From assembly GCA_964583765.1 (NCBI GenBank), contig CAZOWW010000057.1:1-35301 (forward strand): DNA of 35,301 nt, written 5' to 3'. This document shows, piece after piece, positions 26,016 to 33,523 of this stretch. The notes below the pieces were generated by a model that searched no databases, was not told the DNA's origin, and saw only the letters and a list, made by a program, of their open reading frames with translations. This stretch comes from CAZOWW01 sp964583765 (GTDB lineage: Bacteria; Actinomycetota; Actinomycetes; Actinomycetales; Kineosporiaceae). The first letter of the stretch is position 1, and every line of letters begins with the position of its first letter. A program made the translations under genes and the position numbers.

Positions 26016-27092
26016 ATGCCCGAAGCACCCCCTCCCGGACACCCGGCACTGCTACGGTTCGCGCGATCACAGGAGCGTTTCTGGGGGGTGGGATTCATGA
26101 ATATGTCGCTTTTCGGCCTGGGCCTGCTGGCCTGGGTGGTCATTCGAGTCGTCCTCGTCGGCTTCTACACCGTCGGGCCCAACGAGCGAGCGGTCGTGAC
26201 GTCCTTCGGCCGCGCGCAACGACTCGGTGGCTCGACCACGCTGGACGAGGCCACCGGCCTTTCCATGCGCGCGGACGAGGCGGCCCGCTACGTGTATCCG
26301 CAGGTTCGGGTCCGCGGCCCCGGCATCCATCTGAAGATGCCCTGGCAGAAGGTCCACAAGACGTCGATCGCCACGAAGACGGTGTCGATCGCCTACGACC
26401 CGGACGATCCGCGCGCGAACCAGGGCGGCCGGGTGCTGGAGGCCGTCACCAAGGACCAGCTCAACACCGGTTTCACCGGTCAGCTCCGCTACACCGTCTC
26501 GGAGCGGAACCTCTACGCCTATCTCTTCGGGGTGAAGAACCCGGTCTCCCATGTCATGGGCTACTTCGTCTCGATCCTGCGCGACCGGGTGGCCAACTTC
26601 GCGGCTCCCGGGGCCGACGCGGAGGACCCCGCCGCCGGGTCGGGGTCGGATCTGGAGACGGCGCAGGGCATCTCCATCAACGACCTGCGGAAGAACCTGA
26701 GTGATCTCAACGACCACATGAACGTCGAGTGCGCCTCGGCGGCGGCCCGTTACGGCATCGAACTGGACGCCGTGCTGATCACCGGCATCGATCCGCCCAC
26801 CGAGATCGAGTCGGCGCTCGCCGCGATCAACACCGCTCACAACCAGGTCTCCAGCGAGGTGAGCCTGGCCCGGGCGGCGGCCGACCAGAAGATCGTCCAG
26901 TCCAGGCGGGCGGTGGAGATCGAGACCCTCAACGCCCAGGCCGAGGTGGCGCCGCTGCTGGCCCTGGCCGATCGGCTCCGGGAACTGCGCTCGCAGGGGC
27001 CCGACGCGCTGCGGCTCTACGTCCGCAACACCCGGCTCGGCCTGTTCGGGAAGACCCGTTCCCTCGTGGTCACCGACGGATCGGAGGACTGA
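26016..27092 (+). CDS. SPFH/band-7 (stomatin-like) membrane protein, first of pair
   Basis: A 358-residue protein with one N-terminal membrane helix (about 28-50: MSLFGLGLLAWVVIRVVLVG) followed by an SPFH/band-7 domain (VGPNERAVVTSFGRAQ, GPGIHLKMPWQKVHK, TGFTGQLRYTVSERNL) and a helical C-terminal part (IESALAAINTAHNQVSSEVS, ADQKIVQSRRAVEIETLNAQ) of the kind that oligomerises in stomatin, prohibitin and HflK/C. It probably forms a membrane microdomain or protease-regulating ring. The start is ATG 26016, with AGGGAG seven bases upstream; ATG 26097 is an alternative. It is followed after two bases by a second SPFH gene, as in HflK-HflC pairs. Confidence 0.9.
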   Translation: MPEAPPPGHPALLRFARSQERFWGVGFMNMSLFGLGLLAWVVIRVVLVGFYTVGPNERAVVTSFGRAQRLGGSTTLDEATGLSMRADEAARYVYPQVRVRGPGIHLKMPWQKVHKTSIATKTVSIAYDPDDPRANQGGRVLEAVTKDQLNTGFTGQLRYTVSERNLYAYLFGVKNPVSHVMGYFVSILRDRVANFAAPGADAEDPAAGSGSDLETAQGISINDLRKNLSDLNDHMNVECASAAARYGIELDAVLITGIDPPTEIESALAAINTAHNQVSSEVSLARAAADQKIVQSRRAVEIETLNAQAEVAPLLALADRLRELRSQGPDALRLYVRNTRLGLFGKTRSLVVTDGSED

Positions 27093-27094
27093 TC

Positions 27095-27997
27095 GTGAAC
27101 TCGACAACCACCACCATCGTGTCCCTGGCCGCCGGGTTCCTCGCCGTCCCGATCTTTCTGGCCGTACTGCGGATCCTGGGCATGTACGCGATCGTGCGGG
27201 AACGCCAGTGCATCGTCTTCGAGCTCTTCGGCACCGTGCGGGCCGTCATGACACGACCGGGGCTGCACTTCCCCTGGCTCCGCATGGGGCCGATGGCTCT
27301 GCTCGTCGCCCCCTTCGGCAAGAAGCATGTCGTCGACCTGCGACTGGACCAGACGTACCTGCGCAGCGAGGCCGTGAACTCCGAAGAGGGCGCGCCCATG
27401 GGCATCGGCGTCTGGTATGAGCTGATGGTCAGCGACCCGGTGAGCTTCCTGTTCAAGAACGCCGACCCGGCCGGCTCGCTGCGGGCCAACGTCTCCAGCG
27501 CCACGGTGCGCCGGTTGAGCAACATGAAGTTGGAACGCATGCTCGTCGACCGGCACGGGATGAGCGGCGCCGTGCGGGACGAGGTGACCCGGGCCTCCCA
27601 GGAATGGGGTTACCAGGTCGGCAGCATCTACATCCGGAAGGTCCACTTCCGTGACGCCGGCATGATTCATCAGATCGAGCAGAAGGTCGTGAACCGACTC
27701 CGCCAGGTGACCGCGGCAATTCAGCAGGACGGGGCCAACCGGGTCAACCTCATCCGGTCGGCGGCCGAGCGCGAGGCCTCGGTCGAGTTCGCCAAGGCAG
27801 GCGCGCTCCGGCCGCAGATCGTCGGCGCCGCGCTCGCGCAGATCGGCACCGATCCGGAGATCGCCGAGGCATTGTTCAAGGTGCTCGAGACCCAGCAACT
27901 CCTCGGCAGCCGGAGCCTTCAGGTCACCCGGGTACCGGCCGGCACCAGCGTGATCGCCTCCACCGGGGCGGCCGTACCCGGCACGACAACCGCCTGA
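27095..27997 (+). CDS. SPFH/band-7 membrane protein, second of pair
   Basis: A 300-residue SPFH protein: an N-terminal membrane helix (SLAAGFLAVPIFLAVLRILG), RERQCIVFELFGTVRAVMTR, GLHFPWLRMGPMALLVAPFG, then the core VVDLRLDQTYLRSEAVNSEE and GIGVWYELMVSDPVSFLFKN, ending in a helix with RSAAEREASVEFAKAGALRP. GTG 27095 is chosen because GGAGG lies seven bases upstream, inside the end of the preceding gene, and only two bases separate the genes. The two SPFH proteins are diverged paralogues and probably form a mixed ring complex in the membrane. No protease or NfeD partner gene is seen next to them, though the assembly gap lies just downstream. Confidence 0.88.
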   Translation: MNSTTTTIVSLAAGFLAVPIFLAVLRILGMYAIVRERQCIVFELFGTVRAVMTRPGLHFPWLRMGPMALLVAPFGKKHVVDLRLDQTYLRSEAVNSEEGAPMGIGVWYELMVSDPVSFLFKNADPAGSLRANVSSATVRRLSNMKLERMLVDRHGMSGAVRDEVTRASQEWGYQVGSIYIRKVHFRDAGMIHQIEQKVVNRLRQVTAAIQQDGANRVNLIRSAAEREASVEFAKAGALRPQIVGAALAQIGTDPEIAEALFKVLETQQLLGSRSLQVTRVPAGTSVIASTGAAVPGTTTA

Positions 27998-28294
27998 GCC
28001 CCCTCACCGGCCGGCCCTCGATGACGCTGCCCCCACCNNNNNNNNNNCCCCCGGGGGGGCCGGCACCCGCCCCCACACCCCCCTCCCCCCCCCCCCGGCC
28101 GGGCCCTCGTGGCCGCCCCCCCCCCCGGCTGCCACAGCGCGGGCCGGCCGCACCATGTCGGTCGCCGTCACGTCAGCCGCGCCGCGCCGGCCGTCGCCAG
28201 GTCGATTGACGCGGTCGCGTTCGGTGCCACGTCAACCGGCGGCACGCCGTCCGGGGTGACCGAGCTCGCCGGGGAATCCCGGACGCGCGTGGTC
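27998..28294. other. Assembly gap and poly-C low-quality stretch
   Basis: Ten Ns (28038-28047) are flanked by long C and G runs (roughly 28030-28130). The join and local sequence are unreliable. No gene is supported here, and a small gene or regulatory region may be missing or broken. Confidence 0.95.
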
Positions 28295-28783
28295 TCAGAA
28301 GGCCTTGTCCCGGGCGGAGGTCTTCTCGACCCTCCGCACCAGGTCGTCGTCGAGTCGGTCCACGGTCTCCTCCGCGAAACGGGCACCGAGCTCGGCGCGC
28401 TCCGCTTCGCTCGCCTGTTGACTGAGAACAGGCAGGAGGTCCTGTTCCTCCTCCTCGATGTGGTGGCGGAGCTCACCGATCACGGCCGAGAGCAGGCCGT
28501 CGTAGCCCGGCCCGGACGGATCCTCGGTGAGCAGCTCCTCCAGCATGCCCTCGATGTGGTGGTGCTCGGCCGCACTGTCCTTCACCTGCTCGTTCTCCCC
28601 GCGGTCGTACTCCGCGACCGCGGGGTAGACGAACGACTCCTCTGCCCTGGAATGCGGCACCAACAGATCGGCCACCTGTTGCAGCAGACCGGACAGGTCC
28701 GTGGGCTCGGCCTGTTCCGCCTGCTGGAGCAGGTTCTCGAGGAGACGGTGCTGGCGGGTGATGAGCTCGACGACGTCGGGCAT
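28295..28783 (-). CDS. Hemerythrin (HHE)-domain protein
   Basis: A 162-residue four-helix protein with the metal-ligand pattern of bacterial hemerythrins: His12 (ITRQHRLLENLL), His44 and Glu48 (LVPHSRAEESFVYPAV), His74-76 (AAEHHHIEGMLEEL), and His107-His108 with Glu112 (LRHHIEEEEQDLLP). It should bind a di-iron centre and sense or scavenge oxygen or nitric oxide. The start is ATG 28783, with AGGGAG upstream. A GCTT-N15-GGGTAT element (28826-28850) matches general-stress sigma promoters, which fits the stress role of such proteins in actinobacteria. Confidence 0.92.
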   Translation of the reverse strand: MPDVVELITRQHRLLENLLQQAEQAEPTDLSGLLQQVADLLVPHSRAEESFVYPAVAEYDRGENEQVKDSAAEHHHIEGMLEELLTEDPSGPGYDGLLSAVIGELRHHIEEEEQDLLPVLSQQASEAERAELGARFAEETVDRLDDDLVRRVEKTSARDKAF

Positions 28784-28825
28784 CTGGCTCTCCCTCTCGC
28801 AGGTGTCGGACGGGCGACGGGACAC

Positions 28826-28850
28826 ATACCCGGTCGTCGGCCGATGAAGC
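28826..28850 (-). promoter_or_regulatory. SigB/SigF-type stress promoter
   Basis: On the minus strand GCTT (28850-28847), 15 bases, then GGGTAT (28831-28826) matches the GNNT-N14/16-GGGTAY form used by actinobacterial SigB/SigF-type factors. It sits about 45 bases before the hemerythrin ATG. Confidence 0.7.
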
Positions 28851-28949
28851 AGGGAATTCCCCACGACATCCGGCGCCCTTCGCCGGCACAGCCCCAGGAC
28901 GGCGGCAGGACCGACACCCCGACGCCCTCCTCGCGATGAAACTGTCCAC

Positions 28950-29009
28950 CCGCGTCGTCAGGAGGAACGCGGTCAGGGGACATACCGTCAGGAGGAACGC
29001 AGTCAGTAG
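28950..29009 (-). repeat. Four 15-nt tandem units at a gene's 3' end
   Basis: Units 28995-29009, 28980-28994, 28965-28979 and 28950-28964 on the minus strand each contain CTGAC at the same place; units one and three share TGCGTTC/CGCGTTC endings, so 21 bases match at a 30-base distance with one change. The first unit holds the stop codon of the 598-residue protein, and the period keeps the copied TGAs in frame. Confidence 0.85.
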
Positions 29010-30799
29010 GAGCACAGCGTCCGCGCGGAGCTGTCGCCGTCGACCGAGCACACCCACCCGGGAGCGGAGACCTTGGTGTACGACAGGCCCGCGACCTGAA
29101 CGCCCATGGCCTCCGCCCGGAGTTCGTCGGACACCAACTGCGCGTCCATGCCCAGCAGCGCCTCCGCCGCGTAGGCCCGGACCGATCGATGAGCGCGACA
29201 GGTGCAGTGGGCGTCGGCCCACGGTCGGTAGGGATCCGAGACCCATCGCCGGGTTCCCCTCCGCATGATCTTCATCAACCGCGCCACCTGCTGCTGGTTG
29301 ATCAGGTGCGCCCGGTCCCTGAGGGCGCCGGCCACGGCCTCCGCCTGCTCCTGCGAGCCGCTGGACAGCCGCGCGATGAGGGCCTTGTTGATGGCGGCGT
29401 CGAGGTGCGGTCGGGCGGCGGCGAGCGCGTCCAGCTCCCGGACCTTCTGCGCGAGGACCTGAGCGACGACCGCCCTGCTCCGGACGGGATCGCCGGCCGG
29501 GATCTCACGTGCCACCTCGTGCGCGGCGCCGGCGAGGGCCTGGGCGGCGCGGGCGGGATCCTTCATGATCCTCGCGACGAGTGCGGGGACCTTCGTGCGG
29601 ACGGCGTGGTCCAGGCTCTCGTCGGCGAGGCCGTTGAGGGCGCCGACCAACGGCTCGCTGAGAGGCACGTGCTGCAGGAGGGGGGCGAGAACGTGGGCGA
29701 GCGACTCCCGGATCGAGATGCCGATCTGGACCTTCACCTCGACCCGGTCGTCCTTCAGGAGCGTGACCGCGGCCGGTGGTTCGACGGCGTCCAGGGACTT
29801 CTCGGCGGCCGCCAACATGCCCCGGGTCGTGTCCGGAGGCGGGTCCGAGGACTTCCCCGACCTGGACGAGGACTCTCCCGGCCCGGACGACGCCGCTCTC
29901 GCTGCGGACGGGGACTCCGCCTGGTCGTTCGCACCCTTGCCCGGTGACGTGGCGCGCACTCGGGGTCCTGCGGACAGGCCCCGGCGGAGTTCGTCCTCCT
30001 GCTGCTGCCGTGACGTCTCCCGGCCGATCACGGTCTCCGCGAGGAGATCCGGTACCCGGTACTTGGGCGACTGCCCGGCGTAGTAGGCCCGGAGTTCCGC
30101 ACCGCGGCGGTTCTCGTCGTCGAGCATCCGGGAGCCACCGGCGGAACCTCCCCGCAACGCGGTGACGTAGCCGCCCGGGAGCCGCCGGATGACGTCCTCG
30201 ACCGTGACCGCGGGGGCCTGCCGCCGCAGCACGTCCTGCGTCCGCGCAGCCAGGTGGGCATATCCCTGGCGCAGCGACGCGAGCTCCAGCTCGACCCGAT
30301 CTCGCGGTGCTCCCAGCTGGGTGCCCAGGAACGTGAAGGCGGAGAAGGTGGCCAGGAGGACGGTGACCGCCGTGGAGATGTTGCGGTAGGGCCTCAGGAC
30401 CCGGCTGAAGAGGCGCACGGCACGGGTGGTGCGCCGGAGCCGGTGGTACACGAACACGTTCACGGCGAAGAGGGCGAGGACGAGCAGGAGGATCTCCCGC
30501 TCGGGGAGCACCACCCGGTCGGTGACCCCGCGGACCGCGTCGACGCGTCGCTCCAGCGCCTGCAACTCCCGGTAGGTGAGCGACCCGGAGGCTCGATGCA
30601 CGCAGACGTCGAGCGCCAGCAGGGCGAGCACGGCCACGGTGAAGGGGACGGAGTAGTACAGGAAGCATCGAGCCAGGCTCGCCCGCAGGGGCTCGTGCTC
30701 GGACGTGGCGCAGGCACGTGCCCGGCGGATCACCGTCCGGCAGGCGAACGAGACGACAAGCCCGGCGATCGCGAGAACGATCGGCAGCACGATGATCAC
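29003..30799 (-). CDS. Membrane protein of unknown function with large helical C-terminal domain
   Basis: A 598-residue protein. Four hydrophobic helices occupy the first 200 residues (VIIVLPIVLAIAGLVVSFAC, YYSVPFTVAVLALLALDVCV, ILLLVLALFAVNVFVYHRL, STAVTVLLATFSAFTFLG). Charged helical segments and a Ser/Gly/Asp-rich linker follow, then an Ala-rich helical region. Near the C-terminus a Cys/His cluster (ADAHCTCRAHRS, then two later cysteines) might bind metal. I do not recognise the family. GTG 30799 is chosen for its GGAGGG ribosome site; the upstream 68 codons to ATG 31003 have clearly weaker GC bias at third positions, although that ATG sits at a predicted transcription start and could be leaderless. 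Confidence 0.75.
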   Translation of the reverse strand: MIIVLPIVLAIAGLVVSFACRTVIRRARACATSEHEPLRASLARCFLYYSVPFTVAVLALLALDVCVHRASGSLTYRELQALERRVDAVRGVTDRVVLPEREILLLVLALFAVNVFVYHRLRRTTRAVRLFSRVLRPYRNISTAVTVLLATFSAFTFLGTQLGAPRDRVELELASLRQGYAHLAARTQDVLRRQAPAVTVEDVIRRLPGGYVTALRGGSAGGSRMLDDENRRGAELRAYYAGQSPKYRVPDLLAETVIGRETSRQQQEDELRRGLSAGPRVRATSPGKGANDQAESPSAARAASSGPGESSSRSGKSSDPPPDTTRGMLAAAEKSLDAVEPPAAVTLLKDDRVEVKVQIGISIRESLAHVLAPLLQHVPLSEPLVGALNGLADESLDHAVRTKVPALVARIMKDPARAAQALAGAAHEVAREIPAGDPVRSRAVVAQVLAQKVRELDALAAARPHLDAAINKALIARLSSGSQEQAEAVAGALRDRAHLINQQQVARLMKIMRRGTRRWVSDPYRPWADAHCTCRAHRSVRAYAAEALLGMDAQLVSDELRAEAMGVQVAGLSYTKVSAPGWVCSVDGDSSARTLCSY

Positions 30800-31296
30800 G
30801 AGATGCCCTCCCCCAGGGTCACGCGAACGATCCGGCGGACAGCGCCCGGGCCGGCACTCGACGAGCCGCGCTCGGCGGCGACACCACGTCCCGGGCACCG
30901 GAACGTGCCTCCGACCGCGAGCGAGCTCGCCCGCCCCGCTGGCTGCACCACGAGCCAGGATGGTTGCGCCACGAGCCAGAGACGCCGGCCGGACCGGTGC
31001 CATCTCGAACAGTATTGACCGGATTACACAGAGTCAACGCTCGCCCAGCTGCTCGACCACCCGGCCGGACCCGGGGCGGCGCGCCGGGTCCGGCCCGTTC
31101 CAGGACGCCCCGCGGGCCTTCGCCTGCCGCCCCCGCGCGCACGGCATCCCGGACCTCCCCGAGCCACGGGAGGGCGTCCTCCTCTTCGGGAGGAAGAGCG
31201 ATTCGCGGGGAAGTTCCCCGACCTCGGTCATCGACCGCCTCCGGCAGCCGACCGGCGCGCCTGCGGGCCCCCGGCCTCGGTCACCGCGGTCGAAGG
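30800..31296. other. Gap upstream of the unknown membrane protein
   Basis: No supported gene. It contains the promoter at 31009-31037, a 21-nt-period direct repeat (30945-30958 and 30966-30979: GCACCACGAGCCAG and GCGCCACGAGCCAG), a small hairpin CTCTTC-gggag-GAAGAG (31182-31198) and the palindrome GGGGAAGTTCCCC (31207-31219). The last two could end or regulate the AhpD-like transcript coming from the right. Confidence 0.6.
31009..31037 (-). promoter_or_regulatory. Housekeeping-type promoter
   Basis: On the minus strand TTGACT (31037-31032), 17 bases, then TACTGT (31014-31009): a near-consensus SigA/HrdB promoter. The predicted start falls at or next to ATG 31003, about 200 bases before the chosen GTG 30799. 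Confidence 0.75.
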
Positions 31297-31305
31297 TCAC
31301 CCCGG
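31279..31305 (-). repeat. Short direct repeat at the AhpD-like gene's stop
   Basis: GGTCACCCCGG (31295-31305, holding the stop codon) is repeated as GGTCACCGCGG (31279-31289), a 16-base period with one mismatch. Confidence 0.55.
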
Positions 31306-31599
31306 TAGGAGGGCCGGGGCAGCGGCGGTCAGCACCCGGCCACCGGCCACGTGCGTGGCGATCCTCAGGGTCTCGACGATCTCATGCTGCGAGGCACCGC
31401 AGCGGCGGGCCGCCTCCGCGATCGGCGCCACACCGGTGGAGCCCGCGTAGGCGTCCACGGCCAGCAGGACGAGGAGCTTGCTCTTGACATCCATCGCCCC
31501 CGGCCCCATGACCAGGTCGTGCTCGCGGGCGACGAGCTCGAAGAAGGCCGGATCAGTCGTGCTGAGCTGCTGGATGTGCGGCGGGTAGGGCACTGTCAT
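31297..31599 (-). CDS. Carboxymuconolactone-decarboxylase/AhpD-like protein lacking the active cysteines
   Basis: A 100-residue single-domain protein with the CMD/AhpD helical pattern: VKSKLLVLLAVDAYAGSTGV, IAEAARRCGASQHEIVETLR, VAGGRVLTAAAPAL. In redox-active AhpD proteins the first helix pair carries CxxC and a following His; here that stretch reads YAGSTGVAPIAEAA, with neither cysteine nor His. It is therefore unlikely to be a peroxidase and may be a decarboxylase-like or structural member. ATG 31599 has AAGG six bases upstream. A hairpin separates it from the TetR gene, so it is probably transcribed on its own. Confidence 0.85.
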   Translation of the reverse strand: MTVPYPPHIQQLSTTDPAFFELVAREHDLVMGPGAMDVKSKLLVLLAVDAYAGSTGVAPIAEAARRCGASQHEIVETLRIATHVAGGRVLTAAAPALLPG

Positions 31600-31634
31600 C
31601 ACGATCCTTCGCAGACGGGGCTTTCCAGGACGGT

Positions 31635-31664
31635 GGTCCCGGCGGGAGTCCTTCCGCCGGGACC
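31635..31664 (-). terminator. 11-bp hairpin downstream of the TetR gene
   Basis: GGTCCCGGCGG-gagtcctt-CCGCCGGGACC is a perfect stem starting 25 bases past the TetR stop and ending 36 bases before the AhpD-like start. Confidence 0.8.
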
Positions 31665-31688
31665 GGGGGCGAGCGTCTTCGGTCGGCG

Positions 31689-32444
31689 TCAGCCACCATC
31701 AGCGGTGACCGAAGGTCGCTGTGCGACGTCTCCGGGGGCGCGCAGGAACCCGCGCACCGCGGAGTCGAGGTAGTCGGTGATCATGGCGTCGGCATCGCCC
31801 CAGGGAGCACCCGGGGCAGTGATCATCAGAGCCGTCAGCCCGTGCACCATGGCCCACAACCGCAGGGCGATGGCAAGCGCTGGCGGGTCGGGGACCAGGA
31901 GACCCTCCCGCTGAGCGCTGACCACGGTGTCGACGAGCGCACCGAACCCGATCACGTCCGCGACCTGAGCCATGTCCGCGACCCGAGCCATGTCCGCGAC
32001 CCGACTGCCGTGCGCGAGCTGGGTGACGTCCGCGACCTGGGTGACGGGCTCCTCGACCACGGCAGCGGGCCGCCGGGCGAGGAACAGGATCCGGTAGTGC
32101 TCCGGGTTCGCCAGACCGAAGCGCACGTACGCGGCTCCCCTGCCCCGCAACGCCTCGACCGGGTCACTCGCCCCGGCCGCCGCCTCGTCCATCAACGTGG
32201 CCAGACCGCGGAAGTGACGCTCGACCACCGCCAGGACGAGGGCGTCCTTGGTGCCGAAGTGGAAGTAGAGCGTGGGCGGCGTGCACTCGGCGGCCACACA
32301 GATCGCCGCCACGGACACGGAGGTGAGGTCTCCCGAGCGGAGCAGGAGGGCCTCGGTGGCCTCGAGAAGGCGTTCCCGTTGCACGCCGCCCTGGCCCCGG
32401 CGGCCACGCACGGGGGTGCCACTCGCGGAACTCCTGGTCGCCAT
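31689..32444 (-). CDS. TetR-family transcriptional regulator with internal repeat expansion
   Basis: A 251-residue repressor, longer than the usual 190-220. The N-terminal helix-turn-helix is typical (RERLLEATEALLLRSGDLTS, VSVAAICVAAECTPPTLYFH, FGTKDALVLAVVERHF). The ligand domain contains an insertion of about five 6-residue units of the form V/M-T/A-Q/R-VAD (about 135-164, coded by the 18-nt repeat at 31954-32043), which accounts for the extra length. It faces the membrane-protein gene across a 9-5-9 operator and probably represses both that gene and itself. Only one base separates its ATG from the operator, leaving no room for a ribosome site, so its mRNA is probably leaderless. Confidence 0.92.
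   Translation of the reverse strand: MATRSSASGTPVRGRRGQGGVQRERLLEATEALLLRSGDLTSVSVAAICVAAECTPPTLYFHFGTKDALVLAVVERHFRGLATLMDEAAAGASDPVEALRGRGAAYVRFGLANPEHYRILFLARRPAAVVEEPVTQVADVTQLAHGSRVADMARVADMAQVADVIGFGALVDTVVSAQREGLLVPDPPALAIALRLWAMVHGLTALMITAPGAPWGDADAMITDYLDSAVRGFLRAPGDVAQRPSVTADGG
31954..32043 (-). repeat. 18-nt tandem repeat, five units, inside the TetR gene
   Basis: Units start at 31954, 31972, 31990, 32008 and 32026. Four are near-identical (ACGTCCGCGACCTGRG-like); the fourth is diverged. They are in frame and encode the VAD-containing hexapeptides. Confidence 0.9.
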
Positions 32445-32445
32445 G

Positions 32446-32468
32446 TTTATATAGTACCACTATATAAA
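32446..32468. promoter_or_regulatory. TetR operator between divergent genes
   Basis: TTTATATAG-tacca-CTATATAAA has perfect 9-bp arms and a 5-base spacer, in the 39-base gap between TetR (ATG 32444) and the membrane protein (ATG 32484). Its TATATA elements can be the -10 boxes of both promoters, so repressor binding would block both. Confidence 0.88.
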
Positions 32469-32483
32469 TCTGAAGGGAGCGCC

Positions 32484-33155
32484 ATGACCGGCGTCCGCAA
32501 CGTCCTCCCGTACCTCGCCTGCGGGATCTGGCTCTTCGTCCCCGCGCTGGCCATCGCGCAGGCCTTCGCCGCCCGCTACCCGCCCGCGTTCCAGCCCCAC
32601 ACCTTCAACCAGGGCATCCCGACCCCCCTGCTCGTGGCCGAGAACGTGCTCCGCGTGCTCCTCTTCGCCGTCGCGGCGGCGATGCCGCTCATGCAACGCC
32701 CCGCGGCCCGCCTGCTCGGGATCTCCGTCCGGCCGCTCGGGATCTCCACCCGCACGTTCGGGATCGCTGTCTACCTGCTCGGCCTCGCGGCGTACGCGGC
32801 GTCGTTCGCGATGATCTGCCTCGCCACCGACAGCCGGTGGAGCCGCAGCGTGCTCGGCCTGACAGCCCCCGCCTGGACCCCCGCTGTCTGGCTGATCGGG
32901 ATCACCATGCTGACCGGTCCGATCCGAGGCCTTCCCCGGTCACGACCCTGGATGTACCTGGTCCTGTGCGCTGTCTTCCTCGCCGTCCACATCACCCACA
33001 CCGCCCTCGCCGTGACGCGGCAACCGGCGGGGACCTCGGCACGACCCTTCACGGCGGCGTCCCCGGAACCCCCACGCACCGTGCGCCCCGAGACCCGGCC
33101 GACCCCGTGGCCCCGCGAAAGGCCGGCATCCCCCGCAGACCTCGGTGAGGGCTGA
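32484..33155 (+). CDS. Small membrane protein under TetR control
   Basis: A 223-residue protein with about five hydrophobic helices (VLPYLACGIWLFVPALAIAQ, VLRVLLFAVAAAMPLM, FGIAVYLLGLAAYAASFAMI, AWTPAVWLIGITMLTG, MYLVLCAVFLAVHITH) and a Pro/Arg-rich cytoplasmic tail of about 50 residues. No family is recognised. Between the second and third helices three 7-residue near-repeats (LGISVRP, LGISTRT, FGIAVYL) come from a 21-nt tandem repeat. ATG 32484 has AAGGGAG four bases upstream. Divergence from TetR around an operator suggests it is the main target, perhaps part of a response to a lipophilic compound. Confidence 0.85.
   Translation: MTGVRNVLPYLACGIWLFVPALAIAQAFAARYPPAFQPHTFNQGIPTPLLVAENVLRVLLFAVAAAMPLMQRPAARLLGISVRPLGISTRTFGIAVYLLGLAAYAASFAMICLATDSRWSRSVLGLTAPAWTPAVWLIGITMLTGPIRGLPRSRPWMYLVLCAVFLAVHITHTALAVTRQPAGTSARPFTAASPEPPRTVRPETRPTPWPRERPASPADLGEG
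32715..32777 (+). repeat. 21-nt tandem repeat, three units, in coding sequence
   Basis: Units 32715-32735, 32736-32756 and 32757-32777 all begin with YTCGGGATC. The period is in frame and gives the LGIS-type heptapeptides of the membrane protein. Confidence 0.85.
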
Positions 33156-33523
33156 GGGGGCCGGAGGTCGACGCCTTGACGACCGACCCCCCGAGAACCG
33201 GACCCCCCGAGAACCGAGCCCCGGCCGACGACGTCCCGGGCACGCGACGGTCGTGGCGCCCCGGGCCCGCGGCGGTCGTGGTGCGGAGGTGTGGACGAGG
33301 CGATCGCGGGGTACGCGAGCCGCAACGGCCGCGCGGCCATCGGCAGACGCGAGCCGGCCCGCGACGCCCGGAGGAGGGGAACACAGGTGTACCCGGTAAC
33401 AAGTCATCCGTCAGGCATCGCTCGATCAGCGACGGACCACCGGTGGGCGTCCAGTCGTCGGTACGCGTCCGGCCTCCGGTACGCGTCCGGCCGCCGGCAC
33501 TCCTCACGGACCGGGCAGGGCCG
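33156..33523. other. Gap before the GH13 gene with two tandem repeats
   Basis: No gene is supported. It holds an exact 16-nt tandem duplication (33185-33200 and 33201-33216) and an 18-nt tandem repeat (see 33441-33494). An open frame continues upstream of the GH13 start through this region, but its residues are low-complexity and shaped by the repeats. Confidence 0.6.
33441..33494 (+). repeat. 18-nt tandem repeat upstream of the GH13 gene
   Basis: Units 33441-33458, 33459-33476 and 33477-33494; the last two are CGGTACGCGTCCGGCC plus two bases, the first is diverged. A fourth, weaker unit may follow to 33512. Confidence 0.8.

Noticed and set aside
31003..31003. ATG as the main start of the 598-residue membrane protein
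   Set aside because: The 68 extra codons have low third-position GC and a low-complexity composition, while GTG 30799 has a good ribosome site. A leaderless form is kept only as a possibility.
31034..31300. 88-codon minus-strand frame in the gap before the AhpD-like gene's end
   Set aside because: It overlaps the AhpD-like stop, has no ribosome site and no recognisable fold. A shared VGELPRES string with a frame near 20200 looked intriguing, but both frames have non-coding composition.
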